Assembly (NCBI GenBank): GCA_965243525.1
Contig: OZ251568.1
Coordinates: 744,001 to 808,000 of the forward strand
Direction of reading: 5' to 3'
DNA: 64,000 nucleotides
Origin: WTKD01 sp965243525
GTDB lineage: Bacteria; Spirochaetota; Spirochaetia; WTKD01
A program made the translations under genes and the position numbers. Numbering within the stretch: the first letter of the stretch is position 1; every line of letters starts with the position of its first letter. Shown here piece after piece: positions 62,395-64,000 of this stretch. The notes beneath the pieces were generated by a model. It saw only the letters and a list, made by a program, of their open reading frames with translations, ran no database searches and had not been told where the DNA came from.

Positions 62395-63921
62395 TTACCC
62401 TTTTCTTCCTTTTTGACTTCCTTCACCAATTGCAAGTTCCAATACACGATTTTGCGTCGCCTCACTGCGGTCAAGCTCACCTGAATACTTGCCTTCGTGC
62501 ATAACAACAATCCTGTCGCTCATCGATAACAACTCAGGCATTTCTGAAGAAACCATGATGATCGCCTTACCCATGGCAGCAAGTTCACTAATAATTCGAT
62601 GGATCTCTGCCTTCGCACCAACATCAATTCCTCTGGTTGGCTCGTCTAAGATAAGAATATCTGGTTCCATCAAAAGCCACCGGGCAAGCAAAACCTTCTG
62701 CTGATTTCCGCCGCTCAAATTATCTATAATCTGTTTCAAAGAAGGCGTCTTAATGCTGAGACTTTTTCGTTGCTTCTCACAATTAGTGCGAATTTTTGCT
62801 GCATCCAAGAGACGAAGAATATTGAGATAACTATCCACATCAGAGATAATCATATTGTCTTGCACATTCAACGTAGGAAAAAGTCCTGTGAGTTTTCTAT
62901 CTTCAGTTACATACCCCATCCCCGCAGCAATCGCATCTTGTGGAGAATGTATCTTTAGCTTTTTTCCATCGACGAATATTTCTCCACTATCTGCAGGGTG
63001 AAAACCAAATAATGCATCCATCACTTCGGTACGCCCAGCACCCATGAGGCCCCCAAATCCAAGAACCTCTCCTCGGTTGAGAGAAAAAGAAACATCATGA
63101 AACACTCCGTCACGAGTAAGATTTTTTACCGATAGGAGTTCTTTCCCAATATTCGCCGGCTTTTTGGCAAAAAACTCATCCATACTCCGCCCAACCATTG
63201 CAGCAATCATAGATTCCTTTGTGTAGTTTTCTGCAGTATCTGTTTTTATGAGTTTGCCGTCACGAAGCACCGTAATTTTGTTTGCTATTTGGAAGACTTC
63301 ATCAAGCTTATGTGAAATATAAATGACCGATATTCCGTTTACTTTGTGAATTTTTCGGATTACGGTGAACAGCGTGTCTACTTCCTGCTCAGTTAGAGCC
63401 GATGTAGGTTCATCCATGATAACAAGATCTGAATTATATGAAACAGCTGTTGCGATGGCTATTAACTGTGCCTGAGCAATGGAAACGTCCTTCATCAAGG
63501 TGCGTGAAGAAACGGTAAGTCCATACTCCTGAAGAAGCGCATCAGCCTTTTCGTACATTTCCTCTTGTTTTATAAAATGTTTAGCAATACATGGTTCTCG
63601 ACCAAGAAAAATATTACTTGCAATATCAAGGTAGGGAACTGGACTTATTTCTTGTGGGATCATAGAAATACCAGTGTGAATTGCATGAGTTGGAGATTTT
63701 GGGGTGTAATGAACGCCTTTAAACTCTATCCTTCCTTCATCTTGATGGAGTAGCCCAAAGAGCACCTTCATCAAAGTTGATTTTCCTGCCCCATTTTCAC
63801 CCATTACGGCGTGAACCTCACCTTTTTCAACGTGTAAATCGACGTTATCGAGCGCTTTAACCCCAGGGAACGATTTTGAAATGTTTTTCATTTCAAGGAT
63901 GCATCCGGATCCACTTGACAT
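62395..63921 (-). CDS. Ribose/inositol-type ABC transporter ATPase (two nucleotide-binding domains)
   Basis: A 508-residue fused ATPase of the RbsA/MglA type. The first domain has Walker A 'GENGAGKST', an atypical signature 'DVSIAQAQLIAIA' and Walker B 'LVIMDEPTSALTE'. The second has a degenerate Walker A 'GLMGAGRTE', signature 'LSGGNQQKVLLAR' and 'ILDEPTRGIDVGA', as usual for this group. ATG 63921 is preferred over 63927 because the 'aggagg' site is then eight rather than two bases away. The binding-protein gene should lie just beyond the right end of the window. Confidence 0.93.
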   Translation of the reverse strand: MSSGSGCILEMKNISKSFPGVKALDNVDLHVEKGEVHAVMGENGAGKSTLMKVLFGLLHQDEGRIEFKGVHYTPKSPTHAIHTGISMIPQEISPVPYLDIASNIFLGREPCIAKHFIKQEEMYEKADALLQEYGLTVSSRTLMKDVSIAQAQLIAIATAVSYNSDLVIMDEPTSALTEQEVDTLFTVIRKIHKVNGISVIYISHKLDEVFQIANKITVLRDGKLIKTDTAENYTKESMIAAMVGRSMDEFFAKKPANIGKELLSVKNLTRDGVFHDVSFSLNRGEVLGFGGLMGAGRTEVMDALFGFHPADSGEIFVDGKKLKIHSPQDAIAAGMGYVTEDRKLTGLFPTLNVQDNMIISDVDSYLNILRLLDAAKIRTNCEKQRKSLSIKTPSLKQIIDNLSGGNQQKVLLARWLLMEPDILILDEPTRGIDVGAKAEIHRIISELAAMGKAIIMVSSEMPELLSMSDRIVVMHEGKYSGELDRSEATQNRVLELAIGEGSQKGRKG

Positions 63922-63942
63922 GTACATATCCTCCTAATAAAA

Positions 63943-63971
63943 AGCTGCTATACCAAGAAGGTGTAGCAGCT
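63943..63971 (-). terminator. Hairpin with U-run upstream of the ABC ATPase gene
   Basis: Twelve-base arms 63943-63954 and 63960-63971 pair with one mismatch around a five-base loop. On the minus strand the arm is followed by 'ttttattagg'. It lies between the presumed binding-protein gene at the right edge and the ATPase gene, the same arrangement as in the other ABC operons. Confidence 0.65.
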
Positions 63972-63984
63972 CTTTGCATAAAGA

Positions 63985-64000
63985 CTATTGATAATCAGCC
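63985..64000 (-). CDS. Possible C-terminal end of the importer binding protein
   Basis: One minus-strand frame at the very edge reads Ala-Asp-Tyr-Gln-stop, with the stop at 63985-63987 just before the hairpin. This is where an RbsB-type binding-protein gene is expected to end. Only four residues are visible, so the call rests on position. Confidence 0.3.

Noticed and set aside
63940..64000. tRNA gene at the right edge
   Set aside because: The stem-loop there is a single hairpin followed by a U-run on the minus strand, not a cloverleaf.

Overview
The window most likely comes from a diderm spirochaete (Treponema/Sphaerochaeta-like, Spirochaetota). Three things point there. The 16S rRNA gene on the minus strand reads like a spirochaetal one and stands alone, without 23S, 5S or tRNA genes. 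The EF-G is of the spd/mitochondrial EFG1 type ('AHIDSGKTT', 'GKDGVGATMDSMELE') shared by spirochaetes, planctomycetes and mitochondria. Exported substrate-binding proteins end their signal peptides in the 'FAGGSSEE'/'FAAGGSENE' style common in this phylum. Gene identifications rest on reading motifs and recalling families; no database search was possible.

Layout. 1-8.1 kb (minus): truncated mutY, trpS, an AI-2E-type permease, the pyruvate dehydrogenase complex (pdhA-pdhB-pdhC-lpd) and a PhzF-family isomerase. 8.3-10 kb: a GLUG-repeat lipoprotein. 10.2-14.1 kb (plus): nqrBCDEF with no nqrA, then a shikimate-kinase-like gene. 14.9-17.6 kb (minus): an uncharacterised P-loop ATPase joined to fusA. 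17.7-22.6 kb (minus): a branched-chain amino-acid type ABC transporter (livJHMGF). 22.7-25.3 kb: thrH, a CDP-alcohol transferase and psuG. 25.9-30.8 kb (plus): a GH32 fructan/sucrose hydrolase with a sugar ABC importer. 31-36.2 kb (minus): a second sugar ABC importer with an epimerase and a Gfo/Idh dehydrogenase. 36.5-38.1 kb: the orphan 16S gene. 38.4-43.8 kb: an atypical 5'-nucleotidase-family protein, a coiled-coil protein with a lysine-rich tail, an Xaa-Pro aminopeptidase and a lamin-tail-like lipoprotein.

43.8-64 kb is an island for inositol-type carbon. A leftward iolG-iolB-iolD-iolA operon is divergent from a rightward operon encoding a CoA-acylating aldehyde dehydrogenase, a CoA-transferase-family protein, an HMG-CoA-lyase-family protein and a split transketolase. 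Further right, a leftward operon holds a ribose/inositol-type ABC importer, a transaldolase-like protein, second copies of iolD and iolB, an iolE-like dehydratase and another Gfo/Idh enzyme. The kinase iolC and aldolase iolJ of the standard route are not in the window.

The most interesting hypothesis is that 2-deoxy-5-keto-gluconate made by IolB is split without phosphorylation, by the transaldolase-like and/or transketolase enzymes, releasing malonate semialdehyde (used by IolA) or a four-carbon aldehyde (used by the acylating dehydrogenase, CoA-transferase and lyase). Back-to-back promoters between the two divergent operons support joint regulation. A second recurring theme is a hairpin placed directly after the binding-protein gene in all four ABC operons.
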